A DNA stretch of 9,472 bases from assembly GCA_937975735.1 (NCBI GenBank), contig CALJUI010000440.1, forward strand, positions 1-9,472, written 5' to 3'. The notes beneath the pieces were generated by a model, which ran no database searches, was not told the origin of the DNA, and saw nothing but the letters and a program-made list of their open reading frames with translations. How positions within the stretch are numbered: the stretch's first letter is position 1; each line of letters begins with the position of its first letter. The stretch is from an uncultured Rubrivivax sp. GTDB taxonomy: Bacteria; Pseudomonadota; Gammaproteobacteria; Burkholderiales; Burkholderiaceae_C. Shown here in pieces: positions 1 through 5,867 of the stretch. Made by a program: the position numbers and the translations under genes.

Positions 1-6
1 CCCCCG

Positions 7-408
7 ATGCACCTCGTCCACGCCGTCGCCATGCTGGCGCTGCTGCAGTACCTGACCTTCGCCGGCCTGGCCGGCCGCGCGCGCGGCCGCCACGGCATCA
101 AGGCGCCGGCGATGACCGGGCACGAAGGCTTCGAGCGCATCCACCGCGTGCAGATGAACACGCTGGAGCAGCTGGTCGCGCTGCTGCCGGCGATGTACGT
201 CGCGGCCGTCTACTGGCCGCCGGTCGCGGTGGCCGCCGCCGGCGCGGTGTACCTGGTGGGGCGCACGCTGTACTGGCGCGCCTACGTCGACAACCCGCGC
301 CGGCGCGGCCTGGGCTTCGTGCTGAGCGTGCTCCCGGTCTACGCGCTGGTGCTGGCGGCGCTGGTGGCGGCGGTGCTGGCCGCGCTGCGCGGCCCCGCGG
401 CGGGCTGA
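7..408 (+). CDS. MAPEG-family integral membrane protein
   Basis: Small 133-residue membrane protein of the MAPEG superfamily (membrane-associated proteins in eicosanoid and glutathione metabolism). The sequence shows four hydrophobic stretches at roughly residues 3-22, 55-70, 72-90 and 103-127, which is the four-helix MAPEG layout. Between helices 1 and 2 it carries the family-type polar segment FERIHRVQMNTLEQ (residues 42-55), including R47, N51 and E54. A second charged patch, GRTLYWRAY, spans residues 85-93. Family members usually conjugate or reduce lipophilic substrates with glutathione at the membrane, but many bacterial ones are uncharacterised, so the substrate is unknown here. The length is normal and the ATG at base 7 gives a complete domain. 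A glutathione S-transferase starts 77 bases downstream on the same strand, which fits a shared glutathione-related context. Only six bases precede the start, so its RBS and promoter cannot be judged. Confidence 0.85.
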   Translation: MHLVHAVAMLALLQYLTFAGLAGRARGRHGIKAPAMTGHEGFERIHRVQMNTLEQLVALLPAMYVAAVYWPPVAVAAAGAVYLVGRTLYWRAYVDNPRRRGLGFVLSVLPVYALVLAALVAAVLAALRGPAAG

Positions 409-485
409 CGCGGACCGACGCCGGCACGGCCATTCGAAGCGCTGTACGCTGCGACTCCGCGTCACCACCCCGAGAGGATCCCCCG

Positions 486-1103
486 ATGGCCCAGCCCCGC
501 CTGACCTATTTCGACTTCGCCGGCAGCCGCGGCGAGGAATGCCGCATGGCCCTGCACCTGGCCGGCATCGCCTTCGAGGACCGGCGCGTCAGCAACGCCG
601 ACTGGAAGGCGCTGAAGCCGACCATGCCCTTCGGCGCATTGCCGGTGCTGGAGATTCCCGGCAAGGCGCCGCTGGCGCACAGCAACGCGATCCTGGTGCT
701 GATCGGCCGCCAGCACGGCCTGCACCCGAGCGACCCCTTCGAGGCCGCGCAGCACGAATCGCTGATGTGCGCGGTGGAGGAGCTGCGCCACACCATCACG
801 CCGACGCTGCGCATCACCGACCCCGAGCAGAAGCGCCAGGCCCGCGAGGCGCTGGCCGCCAACGAACTGCGCACCTGGGGCGCCCAGGTCGAGGCCCAGC
901 TGGGCGACGGCCCCTTCGTCGGCGGCGCCAGGCTGCAGGTGGCCGACCTGAAGCTCTATATGGTGGTGCGCTGGCTCACGTCCGGCACGCTGGACCACGT
1001 GCCGAAGACCGTGCTGGACCACTGCCCGAAGCTGCTGCGGCTGTTCAAGGCGGTGGGGGAGCATGCGGGGATCGGGGCCTGGCTGGCGAAAGCGGCGAAG
1101 TGA
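486..1103 (+). CDS. Glutathione S-transferase (soluble, sigma-like)
   Basis: A 205-residue cytosolic GST, expected to conjugate glutathione to electrophiles. The N-terminal thioredoxin-like domain (about 1-80) has the catalytic-type Tyr8 in LTYFDFAGSRGEECR, the cis-proline loop LPVLEI (P53), and the glutathione-contacting HSNAI segment (S66) where many homologs have QS. The all-helical C-terminal domain (about 85-205) contains the structural motif LQVADLKLY with D154. Motif order and length match sigma-like bacterial GSTs. The start is supported by GAGAGG at 472-477, eight bases before the ATG. The stop overlaps the GTG of the following SDR, so the two genes are probably co-transcribed and translationally coupled. 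Longer frames in this interval on either strand carry no recognisable motif and are shadows. The exact GST subclass and substrate cannot be read from the sequence. Confidence 0.9.
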   Translation: MAQPRLTYFDFAGSRGEECRMALHLAGIAFEDRRVSNADWKALKPTMPFGALPVLEIPGKAPLAHSNAILVLIGRQHGLHPSDPFEAAQHESLMCAVEELRHTITPTLRITDPEQKRQAREALAANELRTWGAQVEAQLGDGPFVGGARLQVADLKLYMVVRWLTSGTLDHVPKTVLDHCPKLLRLFKAVGEHAGIGAWLAKAAK

Positions 1104-2050
1104 GCGTCGGCGGCCAGGTTAGCCGCAACAGCACCACCTTCGTCACCGGCGCCGGCAGCGGCGTGGGCCTGGCGGTGGTGCGGGCGCTGTCGCAAGCGGG
1201 CCAGCGCGTGTTCGCCGCCGCCCGCCGCGACGGCGACCTGGCGATGCTGGCCGAACTGCCCGGCGTGACGGCCGTGCGCCTGGACCTGCTGGACCCCGAG
1301 GGCGGCATCGCCGCGCGCGACGCGCTGGCCGCGGCCGGCATCGAACGGCTGGACGGGCTGGTCAACAGCGCCGGCATCGGCGAGATCGGCCACCTGGCGG
1401 CGTGGACCGACGCCGACGTGCGCCGCACCTTCGAGGCCAACGTCTTCGGGCTGATGCGCATCACGCGCGAGCTGCTGCCGCGGCTGCTGGCGGCGAAGGG
1501 GCGCGTGGTGAACATCGGGTCGATGGGCGGGCAGATCACGCACCCGATGTACGGCCCGTACACGATGAGCAAACACGCGCTGGAGGCCTACAGCGAATGC
1601 CTGCGGCAGGAAGGCGCGCCGCACGGGCTGAAGGTCAGCATCGTGCAGCCCGGCGCGGTGGCCACGCGCATCGGCGCCAGCGCCAACGCTGCCAACGCCG
1701 AGCGCCTGCGCGCCACGCCTCCGCCCTTCGACGAGGCGGCGCGCGCGGCGCTGCAGGCGATGGCGGCGCCGCCGTCGCCACGCGCGGACGACGGCGAACC
1801 CGAGTCCGCCACCCACCGCCGGCCGGCGCCGCCCGAGCACGTGGCCGAGGTGGTGCTGCAGGCGCTGACCGCGCCGGCGCCGCTGGCGCGCTACCTGGTG
1901 GGCACGCGCTGGGAGGGCGAGCGGGTGCTGCGGGCGCTGACGGAGCGGTTGATCGACGCGGCGGTGAGCCCGGGGCAGCAGCTTGCGCGCGAAGACCTGC
2001 TGGCGTGGGTGGACACGGCCTGGGGCGAGCGCTTCGGCGAAACGGGCTGA
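1100..2050 (+). CDS. Short-chain dehydrogenase/reductase (classical SDR)
   Basis: NAD(P)-dependent oxidoreductase with a Rossmann fold, 316 residues from the chosen GTG. Seen motifs: cofactor glycine motif TGAGSGVG (16-23), NSAG at 89-92 (usually NNAG), N114 in FEANVFG, catalytic S141 in IGSMGG, and YxxxK as Y154-TMS-K158, followed by the PG turn at 184-185. These make a complete catalytic tetrad. The open frame extends far upstream through the GST gene, but homology begins just before FVTGAG. The GTG at 1100 overlaps the GST TGA as GTGA, so this start and coupling are preferred. Residues 223-245 are a Pro/Arg/Asp-rich insertion that looks flexible. The length is above the usual 250-280 because of this insertion and a C-terminal extension of about 60 residues. 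The second Asn of NNAG is Ser, which is tolerated in some SDRs. The substrate is unknown. Confidence 0.9.
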   Translation: MSVGGQVSRNSTTFVTGAGSGVGLAVVRALSQAGQRVFAAARRDGDLAMLAELPGVTAVRLDLLDPEGGIAARDALAAAGIERLDGLVNSAGIGEIGHLAAWTDADVRRTFEANVFGLMRITRELLPRLLAAKGRVVNIGSMGGQITHPMYGPYTMSKHALEAYSECLRQEGAPHGLKVSIVQPGAVATRIGASANAANAERLRATPPPFDEAARAALQAMAAPPSPRADDGEPESATHRRPAPPEHVAEVVLQALTAPAPLARYLVGTRWEGERVLRALTERLIDAAVSPGQQLAREDLLAWVDTAWGERFGETG

Positions 2051-2055
2051 GGCGC

Positions 2056-2071
2056 GCCACCCGGCGGTGGC
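2056..2071. terminator. Small hairpin between convergent SDR and UspA genes
   Basis: GCCACC and GGTGGC form a perfect six-pair stem around a CGGC loop, in the 30-base gap between the SDR stop (2050) and the UspA-family stop (2081). The position between convergent genes suits a bidirectional terminator. No T-run follows on either strand, and GC-rich DNA makes chance stems common, so this is tentative. Confidence 0.35.
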
Positions 2072-2080
2072 CGAGCCCGC

Positions 2081-3001
2081 TCAGGAGGTCCGCCGCGACA
2101 TGAAGCGCGCCGTGGCGTGTAGCCAGTTCGCCGGCGCCGACGCCGCTATGGGCGGCGCCTCTCGTCGCAGGCTCGGCACCAGCAACAGGTCGCAGCCCGA
2201 CCCCGACAGAAGGCGGCTGCCGAAGCTGCCGAGCAGAAGCTCGGCCAGCGTCGAGCGAGCCTGGCGCCCGGCGACGATGAGGTCCGCCTGGACCGCCCGA
2301 GCGTGGCGCAGGGTCGAGCGCAGCGCGGGCCCGTGCGCCAGCGCGAAGGTCATCGGCAAGCCGCCCAGGCCGAGCCGGGCGGCCTGGCGACGCATGCGTG
2401 CGGTGGCCCCCGCCTCTTCCATCAACCGGCTTTCCCGGATGACGTGCTCCGGCACGTCGGCGTCGCGCATGACCGCTTCGCGCTGCGAGCGCATGGCGTG
2501 CAAGAGATGCAGCTCGGGCATCGGCGCCAGCGATACGGCGACCAGCGTGGCCGCGTCCGAGGCCGGCGTGAAATCCACCGGCACCAGCGCGCGCCGGTAG
2601 GCGCCCTCGGCCGGCTGCCGAACCACCAGCAGCGGCCGACGCATGGCCTGCACGAGGCGCCGCATTACCCGGCCGAAGAACAGGTCGGCCAGCGGGCTGC
2701 GGGGGCGCTGCCCCAGCACCAGCAGGTCGGCCTGGGCCGACGCGCGCAGCAGTTCTTCGAACAGGTCACCGGGGCGGCACTGCGTCGCGGCCGTCACGCC
2801 GTGCCGCGCCTTCAACGCATCCGCCATGCGCTGCAGCGTGTCGCGCGGGCGGGCGGCGAAGGCGGCGCGGGCCGGGTCGACCACATGCAGCAGGCTCAGG
2901 CCCGCGCCATGTTGACTGGCCAGCAGCGCGGCGCGGTGCATGGCGTGATGGGCCGGCGCCGAGAAGTCGGTGGCCACCAGGATGGTCTTGAACGGGATCA
3001 T
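2081..3001 (-). CDS. Universal stress protein, tandem UspA domains
   Basis: 306-residue cytosolic protein made of two UspA domains, about 1-128 and 135-277. Each begins with the family beta-strand pattern (KTILVATDFS near 5-14, RRALVPVDFT near 136-145) and has the family block before its end (LLVLGQRPRS near 93-102, LIVAGRQARS near 241-250). The canonical ATP-binding motif is G-2x-G-9x-G(S/T). In domain 1 the second Gly is Pro100 and the final residues are GR (110-111). In domain 2 the second Gly is Ala248, while the terminal GS (258-259) is kept. Nucleotide binding may therefore be weak or altered. UspA-domain proteins generally support survival under stress. The start is supported by GAGGAG (complement of 3010-3015), eight bases upstream. 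It is convergent with the SDR gene and lies 153 bases downstream of rnk on the same strand; the dyad at 3027-3048 sits in its leader. Confidence 0.9.
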   Translation of the reverse strand: MIPFKTILVATDFSAPAHHAMHRAALLASQHGAGLSLLHVVDPARAAFAARPRDTLQRMADALKARHGVTAATQCRPGDLFEELLRASAQADLLVLGQRPRSPLADLFFGRVMRRLVQAMRRPLLVVRQPAEGAYRRALVPVDFTPASDAATLVAVSLAPMPELHLLHAMRSQREAVMRDADVPEHVIRESRLMEEAGATARMRRQAARLGLGGLPMTFALAHGPALRSTLRHARAVQADLIVAGRQARSTLAELLLGSFGSRLLSGSGCDLLLVPSLRREAPPIAASAPANWLHATARFMSRRTS

Positions 3002-3026
3002 TCGACGGGCTCCTCATGAACCGATG

Positions 3027-3048
3027 CGCCAGGTCTGTTCACCTGGCG
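3027..3048 (-). promoter_or_regulatory. Perfect inverted repeat upstream of the UspA-family gene
   Basis: CGCCAGGT and ACCTGGCG form perfect 8-base arms around a six-base spacer. On the - strand the element ends 25 bases before the UspA-family ATG and 11 bases before its GAGGAG ribosome-binding site. It could be an operator for a dimeric regulator or a leader hairpin near the translation start. No protein family can be assigned to it from the sequence. Confidence 0.4.
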
Positions 3049-3126
3049 AAGGCACGCCGCCGGCGCAACGAAGCCGTCCGGGTATAGGCCCGGGCGCGGC
3101 AGCGCCGGCGGGATCGAAAGGCAAGG

Positions 3127-3146
3127 CGCAGCGCCGTGGCGCTGCG
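3127..3146 (-). terminator. GC-rich hairpin just downstream of rnk
   Basis: CGCAGCGCC and GGCGCTGCG are perfect 9-base arms separated by two bases (effectively an eight-pair stem with a CGTG tetraloop). It begins eight bases after the rnk stop in the direction of rnk transcription. The following - strand bases are only mildly T-rich (CTTGCCTTTC), so it may be a weak intrinsic terminator or an mRNA 3'-end stabiliser. If it terminates, the downstream UspA-family gene needs its own promoter in the remaining 125 bases. Confidence 0.45.
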
Positions 3147-3154
3147 GGCCGCGG

Positions 3155-3577
3155 CTACACCGTGGGCTGGCCGCTCGACTCGGGCTGGAACAGGATGCCG
3201 AGGATCTGGGCCGCCCGCTCGTCGCCCGCCGGCGTGTGCCAGCGCACCGTGGCGCCGACCTCGCGGCCGAGCAGGCTCCAGCCCACCGGCGACAGCACCG
3301 ACACGAAGCCGTCCGCGGGGGCGGCATCGTCTGGATAGCACAGCGTGAGCTGGCGCTGAGCACCGGTCTGCGGGTCCTTGACCAGCACGCGCGAATGCAT
3401 CGTGATCACGCCGGGCGGCACCTGACGCCAGTGCACGACGTCGGCCTCGTCGAGCACGAGCTCGATCGGCAGCGGCGGCGATTGCGCGCCGATGGCGGAC
3501 TTGTGACGTTGGACCAGCTTGCTGAGCCGGACGTGGTCCAACTCGGTGAGCGTACGCTCGAGCGAAAGAACTTCCAT
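3155..3577 (-). CDS. rnk: Rnk-like nucleoside diphosphate kinase regulator (GreA/B fold)
   Basis: 140-residue protein of the Rnk family, related to the C-terminal FKBP-like domain of the transcript-cleavage factors GreA and GreB. The N-terminal helix (MEVLSLERTLTELDHVRLSK) corresponds to the short Rnk coiled coil. The C-terminal domain is recognised by LTLCYPDDA (77-85) and VSVLSPVGWSLLG (92-104), the hallmark YPDDA...SVLSPVG pattern. Rnk binds RNA polymerase and was named for its effect on nucleoside diphosphate kinase levels; its coiled coil is too short to act as a Gre factor. The frame is open to a Met at 3631, but I chose the Met at 3577: GAAGGT (complement of 3585-3590) lies seven bases upstream, the length then matches the family, and the longer version would place the 3601-3627 inverted repeat inside coding sequence. 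The gene is divergent from the mrr-like gene. Confidence 0.88.
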   Translation of the reverse strand: MEVLSLERTLTELDHVRLSKLVQRHKSAIGAQSPPLPIELVLDEADVVHWRQVPPGVITMHSRVLVKDPQTGAQRQLTLCYPDDAAPADGFVSVLSPVGWSLLGREVGATVRWHTPAGDERAAQILGILFQPESSGQPTV

Positions 3578-3600
3578 GGGGCACACCTTCAGAGGTCGAG

Positions 3601-3627
3601 CCGGATCTGCCAGCGGTGCAGATCCGG
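3601..3627 (-). promoter_or_regulatory. 10-base perfect inverted repeat in the rnk leader
   Basis: CCGGATCTGC and GCAGATCCGG form perfect 10-base arms with a seven-base loop. On the - strand it ends 23 bases before the rnk ATG, just ahead of the ribosome-binding site. It could be an operator or a 5'-leader hairpin. The placement parallels the dyad upstream of the UspA-family gene, although the arm sequences differ. No T-run follows, so it is a poor terminator candidate. Confidence 0.5.
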
Positions 3628-3645
3628 TCAAGGGCGCGGCCTAGA

Positions 3646-3660
3646 GGCCTGATTCAGGCC
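3646..3660. promoter_or_regulatory. 15-base palindrome upstream of rnk
   Basis: GGCCTGATTCAGGCC is a perfect 7+1+7 palindrome, 18 bases beyond the larger rnk-leader inverted repeat and 69 bases upstream of the rnk start. A short odd-centred palindrome in a divergent intergenic region is a plausible regulator-binding site, but the binding protein is unknown and the GC content allows a chance origin. Confidence 0.3.
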
Positions 3661-4007
3661 CGGCGATCTGGAGTTTGCGCAAGAGGGTGGAAGCGATCGC
3701 CGGGCTCAGGGATGTGCGGCCGGCAGACAGGTGCGTGTCCCCGACCCTGCACGCCAATGCGGCATGCACAGCGACCCCGCGGCACGGAAGGCCACTTCGC
3801 AGAGGGCGCCGCGGAACGCGGCTTGGGGGACGAGGGAAGACATGGCCAAAGTCTATGGCCGCGGCCCCGTTCGGGCCAATCAGCCGCGGGATGTCGCACT
3901 GGGGTGTAGGCGTATTGCGGTCGCGAACAGGACACCGGCGCGACCTGTCAGACCTTTCGGTGGCACGCACGCGGCCATCGGGCAAACTCCCGCCCAACAA
4001 GAAGAAG

Positions 4008-4012
4008 GGAGG
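4008..4012 (+). promoter_or_regulatory. Ribosome-binding site fixing the mrr-like start
   Basis: GGAGG within a purine-rich run (AAGGGAGGGAG) lies seven bases before the ATG at 4020. The same frame is open upstream to about 3675, but the upstream part lacks domain similarity, so this site decides for the 4020 start. Confidence 0.7.
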
Positions 4013-4019
4013 GAGCCCG

Positions 4020-4898
4020 ATGGCTCGACGCAAGAAGACGAGCGTCGCCGAGGACCTCATGGACCTCGTCGCGATGTTGCCGTGGTGGGCCGGCGTGATG
4101 CTGGCGCTGGTGAGCTACGCGGTGCTGAGCCGGATTGCATCGCAACCCATGGCTGCGGCCACCGGCCGCCCAGCCGACCTGATGATTCAAGTCATGTGGC
4201 AGGGACTTGCCACAGGCGGGCAGTACCTGCTGCCGCTGATCTGCCTGGTTGGCGCGGCGATCTCGGCCTGGCGCCGCCGGGAACGAAAGGCCCTCGTCAC
4301 CGACGTCGCCCAGAGCCGTACCAGCGACGCCCTCGACGGCATGAGCTGGCGCGAGTTCGAAGTGCTCGTCAGCGAAGGCTTCCGGCTGCAGGGCTACCAA
4401 GTGCTGGAGACTGGCGGCGGCGGACCCGACGGGGGCGTGGACCTCGTCCTGTCCCGCCCCGGCAAGAACGGCAGCGAGAAGTCTTTGGTGCAGTGCAAGC
4501 AGTGGCGCGCCTACAAGGTGGGCGTGGACGTCGTGCGCGAGCTGTACGGTGTGATGGCGGCGAAGGGCGCAACCGGCGGATTTGTCGTCACGTCGGGGCG
4601 CTTCACGGACGAGGCCATCCAGTTCGCCAGCGGGCGGAACGTGACCCTGGTCGACGGGCCGAAGTTGCATGGGTTGATACGGCAGGCGCAGGCGAGCGCC
4701 ACGCCATCGTCGAACACGCGCGCCAACGCGCCGGTGGCTGCGCCCGCGCCGGCGCCCACATCCACTGAAGCGCCCACCTGCCCCACGTGCGCCAAGCCGA
4801 TGGCGCGACGAACGGCAAAGCGCGGAATGAACGCTGGCGCGGAGTTCTGGGGCTGCACGGGGTACCCAGCATGCCGTGGCACGCGGGCAATCGGATAA
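4020..4898 (+). CDS. Membrane-anchored Mrr-like restriction endonuclease with zinc finger
   Basis: 292-residue protein. Two predicted transmembrane helices (about 17-37 and 64-84) are followed by RRRERK, which suggests that the rest faces the cytoplasm. Residues 107-222 match the Mrr_cat/restriction endonuclease type IV fold: MSWREFEVLVSEGFRLQGY, then the PD-(D/E)xK-type core D141 (GGVDLVL) and Q158-C-K160 (VQCKQW), with E114 as the possible helix acidic residue. This family cleaves DNA, in Mrr itself methylated DNA. An Ala/Pro/Thr-rich linker (about 223-252) leads to a topoisomerase-type zinc finger with C254, C257, C279 and C285. All catalytic positions look intact. The next gene starts 48 bases downstream, so it probably heads an operon with the two HNH genes. 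The target specificity, and why a nuclease would be membrane-tethered, are unknown. Confidence 0.87.
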   Translation: MARRKKTSVAEDLMDLVAMLPWWAGVMLALVSYAVLSRIASQPMAAATGRPADLMIQVMWQGLATGGQYLLPLICLVGAAISAWRRRERKALVTDVAQSRTSDALDGMSWREFEVLVSEGFRLQGYQVLETGGGGPDGGVDLVLSRPGKNGSEKSLVQCKQWRAYKVGVDVVRELYGVMAAKGATGGFVVTSGRFTDEAIQFASGRNVTLVDGPKLHGLIRQAQASATPSSNTRANAPVAAPAPAPTSTEAPTCPTCAKPMARRTAKRGMNAGAEFWGCTGYPACRGTRAIG

Positions 4899-4946
4899 GG
4901 TCGGCGCGGCGTTTTCCCCACGGGACTCCCTTGGCGCTGGATATCC

Positions 4947-5867
4947 ATGTCCATCAATCTTGTCGTTGCCGTTACGGATAGCGATTGGTTTGAACTGCTT
5001 CGCAAAGAGCCGAAGCTGGGCGAGGTCAACTTCTGGGCGCCGTCGGCGGCGAGCTTCCGCGCGCTGCAGCCAGGCGAGCTGTTTCTGTTCAAGCTGCACG
5101 CCCCTCGCAACGTCATCGTCGGTGGCGGCATCTTTGCGTACGCGAACGCCCTGCCATGTTCCTTGGCTTGGGAAGCGTTCGGCCGGGCGAACGGCGCCAG
5201 CTCCGCCCATCAGATGCGCGCCCGAATTGCCCACTATCGCAAGGTCGGGCCTGAGGATCGCAGCGACTTTGCAATCGGTTGCCGGATCCTGACGCAGCCC
5301 TTCTTCTTTGACGAGCGCGACTGGATCCCGGTGCCGCCGAGCTGGTCTCCCAACATCGTTTCGTTCAAGACCTACAGCACGGGCAACGCGGAAGGACTGG
5401 CACTTTGGGAAGCGGTCAATGACCGTCTGAGCCGGACGCAAGCGCCCATGGTCGCGGAGCCGGGCGCGCGGTTTGGCGCTCCTCAACTCGTGAATCCACG
5501 CCTCGGGCAAGGCGCGTTTCGGATCCTGGTCACGGACATCTATCAACGGCGTTGCGCGGTGTCCCGCGAGCGAACCCTGCCTGCGCTGGAAGCAGCGCAC
5601 ATTCGCCCCTATGCCGAAGGCGGATTGCATGAGGCCAAGAACGGTTTGCTTCTGCGACGCGACATCCATAGCCTCTTCGACGCGGGTTATGTCACCGTCA
5701 CGCCCGATATGCGCTTCGAGGTCAGCCGCCGAATTCGAGAGGAATTCGACAACGGCAAGCACTACTACGAGCTGCACGGTCGCACCGTCGAGTCGCCTGC
5801 GGACCCGCTGCAACACCCCGACCCCAAGGCACTGAGTTGGCACAACGAGGAGCGCTTCCGTGCCTAG
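4947..5867 (+). CDS. HNH endonuclease with N-terminal recognition-like domain
   Basis: 306-residue predicted restriction-type nuclease. The C-terminal HNH_2-type domain (about 188-255) has C203, then EAAHIRPY with H218, N232 in EAKNGLLL, and H241 in DIHSLFD; these are the expected H, N and H metal-binding and catalytic positions. The N-terminal 160 residues contain NFWAPS (28-33), GELFLFKL (43-50), NVIVGGGIFA (55-64) and LAWEAFGRANGA (73-84). This pattern recurs in front of HNH domains in predicted restriction enzymes, and I infer it is a PUA-like module that reads DNA bases. The ATG at 4947 starts this conserved region; its RBS is weak (GGCGCTGG), so coupling to the gene upstream is possible. 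The last eight bases overlap the next HNH gene, which suggests co-expression and perhaps a joint function. The modified-base target is not determinable here. Confidence 0.85.
   Translation: MSINLVVAVTDSDWFELLRKEPKLGEVNFWAPSAASFRALQPGELFLFKLHAPRNVIVGGGIFAYANALPCSLAWEAFGRANGASSAHQMRARIAHYRKVGPEDRSDFAIGCRILTQPFFFDERDWIPVPPSWSPNIVSFKTYSTGNAEGLALWEAVNDRLSRTQAPMVAEPGARFGAPQLVNPRLGQGAFRILVTDIYQRRCAVSRERTLPALEAAHIRPYAEGGLHEAKNGLLLRRDIHSLFDAGYVTVTPDMRFEVSRRIREEFDNGKHYYELHGRTVESPADPLQHPDPKALSWHNEERFRA
5847..5852 (+). promoter_or_regulatory. Ribosome-binding site supporting a GTG start inside the upstream gene
   Basis: GAGGAG lies seven bases before the GTG at 5860, inside the last codons of the preceding HNH gene. 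It supports the GTG start and the 8-base overlap rather than a later Met (the next in-frame Met is residue 16). Confidence 0.7.

Larger units (their letters stand above)
3578..4019. other. 442-base gene-free divergent region (rnk / mrr-like)
   Basis: This stretch separates rnk from the mrr-like gene and must hold both promoters unless the latter is read from upstream. It contains the two dyads described separately and a strong ribosome-binding site at its right end. Several frames are open across it on both strands (for example - strand 3641-4060), but none shows a recognisable domain and all have low-complexity Arg/Pro/Ala-rich translations typical of high-GC shadow frames. I see no tRNA, small-RNA fold or insertion-sequence end, and no convincing -35/-10 pair. 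It may hold a degraded remnant at the island junction. Confidence 0.5.

Noticed and set aside
539..1099. Upstream extension of the SDR frame through the GST gene
   Set aside because: It overlaps the whole GST in another frame, translates to Arg/Pro/Ala-rich sequence without motifs, and the GTG at 1100 overlapping the GST stop explains the SDR start.
956..1840. Long - strand open frame (294 residues) across GST and SDR
   Set aside because: It is a shadow of high-GC coding DNA: His/Arg/Ala-rich, no domain pattern, and antisense to two genes with complete catalytic motifs.
3578..3631. Longer Rnk start at 3631
   Set aside because: The added 18 residues contain no family sequence and would place the perfect inverted repeat in coding DNA; the 3577 start has its own ribosome-binding site and the usual family length.
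3857..3889. GC palindromes (GGCCGCGGCC and a GGCCC/GGGCC stem) as a regulatory element or terminator
   Set aside because: Short self-complementary GC strings are expected by chance in DNA of this composition, and there is no T-run or gene end nearby.
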